From positions 1 through 42,732 of the forward strand of contig NZ_FNCY01000028.1 of assembly GCF_900099695.1 (NCBI RefSeq): a DNA stretch of 42,732 nucleotides, written 5' to 3'. Shown piece by piece: positions 42,156 to 42,732 of this stretch; position 1 is the first letter of the stretch, and every line of letters starts with the position of its first letter. The DNA is from Propionivibrio dicarboxylicus. GTDB taxonomy: Bacteria > Pseudomonadota > Gammaproteobacteria > Burkholderiales > Rhodocyclaceae. A program made the position numbers and the translations under genes. Under the pieces are notes generated by a model. It was not told the origin of the DNA and searched no databases. It was given only the letters and a program-made list of their open reading frames with translations.

Positions 42156-42732
42156 GCAAGAAGATTCTGAGAACGCCGATCAAGGACGAAGACCTCGAAG
42201 ATTTGCGTGCGGGCGACGTCGTCTATCTGACCGGTCACATCGTCACCTGCCGTGACGTGGCGCATCGCCGGTTGATCGAGCAGAAACGGGAGTTGCCGGT
42301 GGATCTGGCGGGTGGCGCGATCTTTCATGCGGGTCCGATCGTGCGCAAGCTGGCGGAGGGCAAGTACGAGATGGTGTCGATCGGGCCGACGACGAGCACG
42401 CGGATGGAGAAGTTCGAGAAGGAATTCATCGCGCAGACCGGGGTGAAACTGATCGTCGGCAAGGGCGGCATGGGTCCGCTGACCGAGGCAGGATGCCGGG
42501 AGCACAAGGCGGTGCACGCGATCTTTCCGGGCGGCTGCGCGGTGGTGGCGGCGACGCAGGTGGAAGAGATCGAGCGGGCCGAGTGGCTGGATCTCGGGAT
42601 GCCGGAGACGCTGTGGGTGAACCGGGTGAAAGAGTTCGGACCGCTGATCATCTCGATCGACACACAGGGCAACAACCTGATCGAGAAGAACAAGGCCGAG
42701 TTCAACGCCAAGAAGGCGTCGATCGTCGCCAG
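42152..42732 (+). CDS. ttdB: L(+)-tartrate dehydratase beta subunit, 3' end outside window
   Basis: A GTG start at 42152 overlaps the ttdA stop (GTGA), with GAAGGAG about 8 nt upstream, so the two are coupled. The visible 193 residues match the beta part of class I fumarases: [62 protein letters not shown] and [15 protein letters not shown]. The frame runs off the right edge near its expected C-terminus (about 200 aa in TtdB). It supplies part of the active site at the interface with TtdA. Confidence 0.92.
   Translation, partial: MSKKILRTPIKDEDLEDLRAGDVVYLTGHIVTCRDVAHRRLIEQKRELPVDLAGGAIFHAGPIVRKLAEGKYEMVSIGPTTSTRMEKFEKEFIAQTGVKLIVGKGGMGPLTEAGCREHKAVHAIFPGGCAVVAATQVEEIERAEWLDLGMPETLWVNRVKEFGPLIISIDTQGNNLIEKNKAEFNAKKASIVA

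Noticed and set aside
41256-42732. Class I fumarase operon rather than tartrate dehydratase
   Set aside because: The two families are close, but the preceding ACS-type dicarboxylate permease and the split alpha/beta genes fit tartrate use better. Fumarase activity remains possible.

Overview
This 42.7-kb window looks like part of a chromosome from a GC-rich betaproteobacterium. A relative of Rhodocyclales (Propionivibrio, Accumulibacter or Dechloromonas type) is my best guess. The guess rests on the minCDE order and style, the proteobacterial PEP carboxylase, the TRAP, LysR and FCD-GntR catabolic modules, a periplasmic triheme cytochrome domain and a tartrate dehydratase operon. The genus is an inference. 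No rRNA, tRNA, complete insertion sequence, integrase or CRISPR array was seen.

Left part (1-13.9 kb), accessory. It opens with the 3' end of a NACHT/TPR-type gene. A broken DUF4062 N-terminal domain faces it on the other strand, with a perfect 15-bp-arm palindrome between them. A membrane protein with a soluble N-terminal half and a SLATT-like C-terminal half follows. Two minus-strand gene groups come next. The group transcribed first starts with a Card1/Can2-like CARF nuclease. It continues with a secreted single-span protein carrying a repeated C-terminal motif, a sigma-70-like factor, an unknown protein and a short CHAT (caspase-fold) protease. The second group encodes a Sel1-repeat protein, a membrane protein with HExxH and an unknown protein. 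A nucleotide-sensing nuclease, a sigma-like factor and a caspase-like protease in one operon, with no visible CRISPR locus, is the best candidate here for an undescribed signalling or defence system. To its right lie a small, possibly frameshifted gene, a strong small-RNA candidate and about 1.2 kb of poorly coding DNA.

Central part (13.9-30.4 kb), mostly ordinary. It has a GGDEF diguanylate cyclase, minCDE and ppc. A catabolic cluster follows: a TRAP binding protein, a LysR regulator, a pentulose-phosphate epimerase-like protein and two cupin-type proteins. Two identically spaced LysR-type operators flank this cluster. Next is a respiratory-looking set: a triheme cytochrome fused to a PstS-like binding domain, and a Tat-exported FMN alpha-hydroxyacid dehydrogenase with a four-cysteine cluster. 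An FCD-type GntR regulator has matching operator cores in front of the dehydrogenase gene, its own gene and bioB.

Right part (30.4-42.7 kb). It holds a P-loop NTPase translationally coupled to an MFS transporter and a MESH1-like alarmone hydrolase. A tight operon follows: lipoprotein, TPR-CHAT lipoprotein, secreted metacaspase. The window ends with an EamA exporter and a tartrate operon (ACS-family MFS permease, ttdA, ttdB) that runs off the right edge. Two unrelated gene sets with CHAT or caspase-fold proteases therefore lie within 30 kb.
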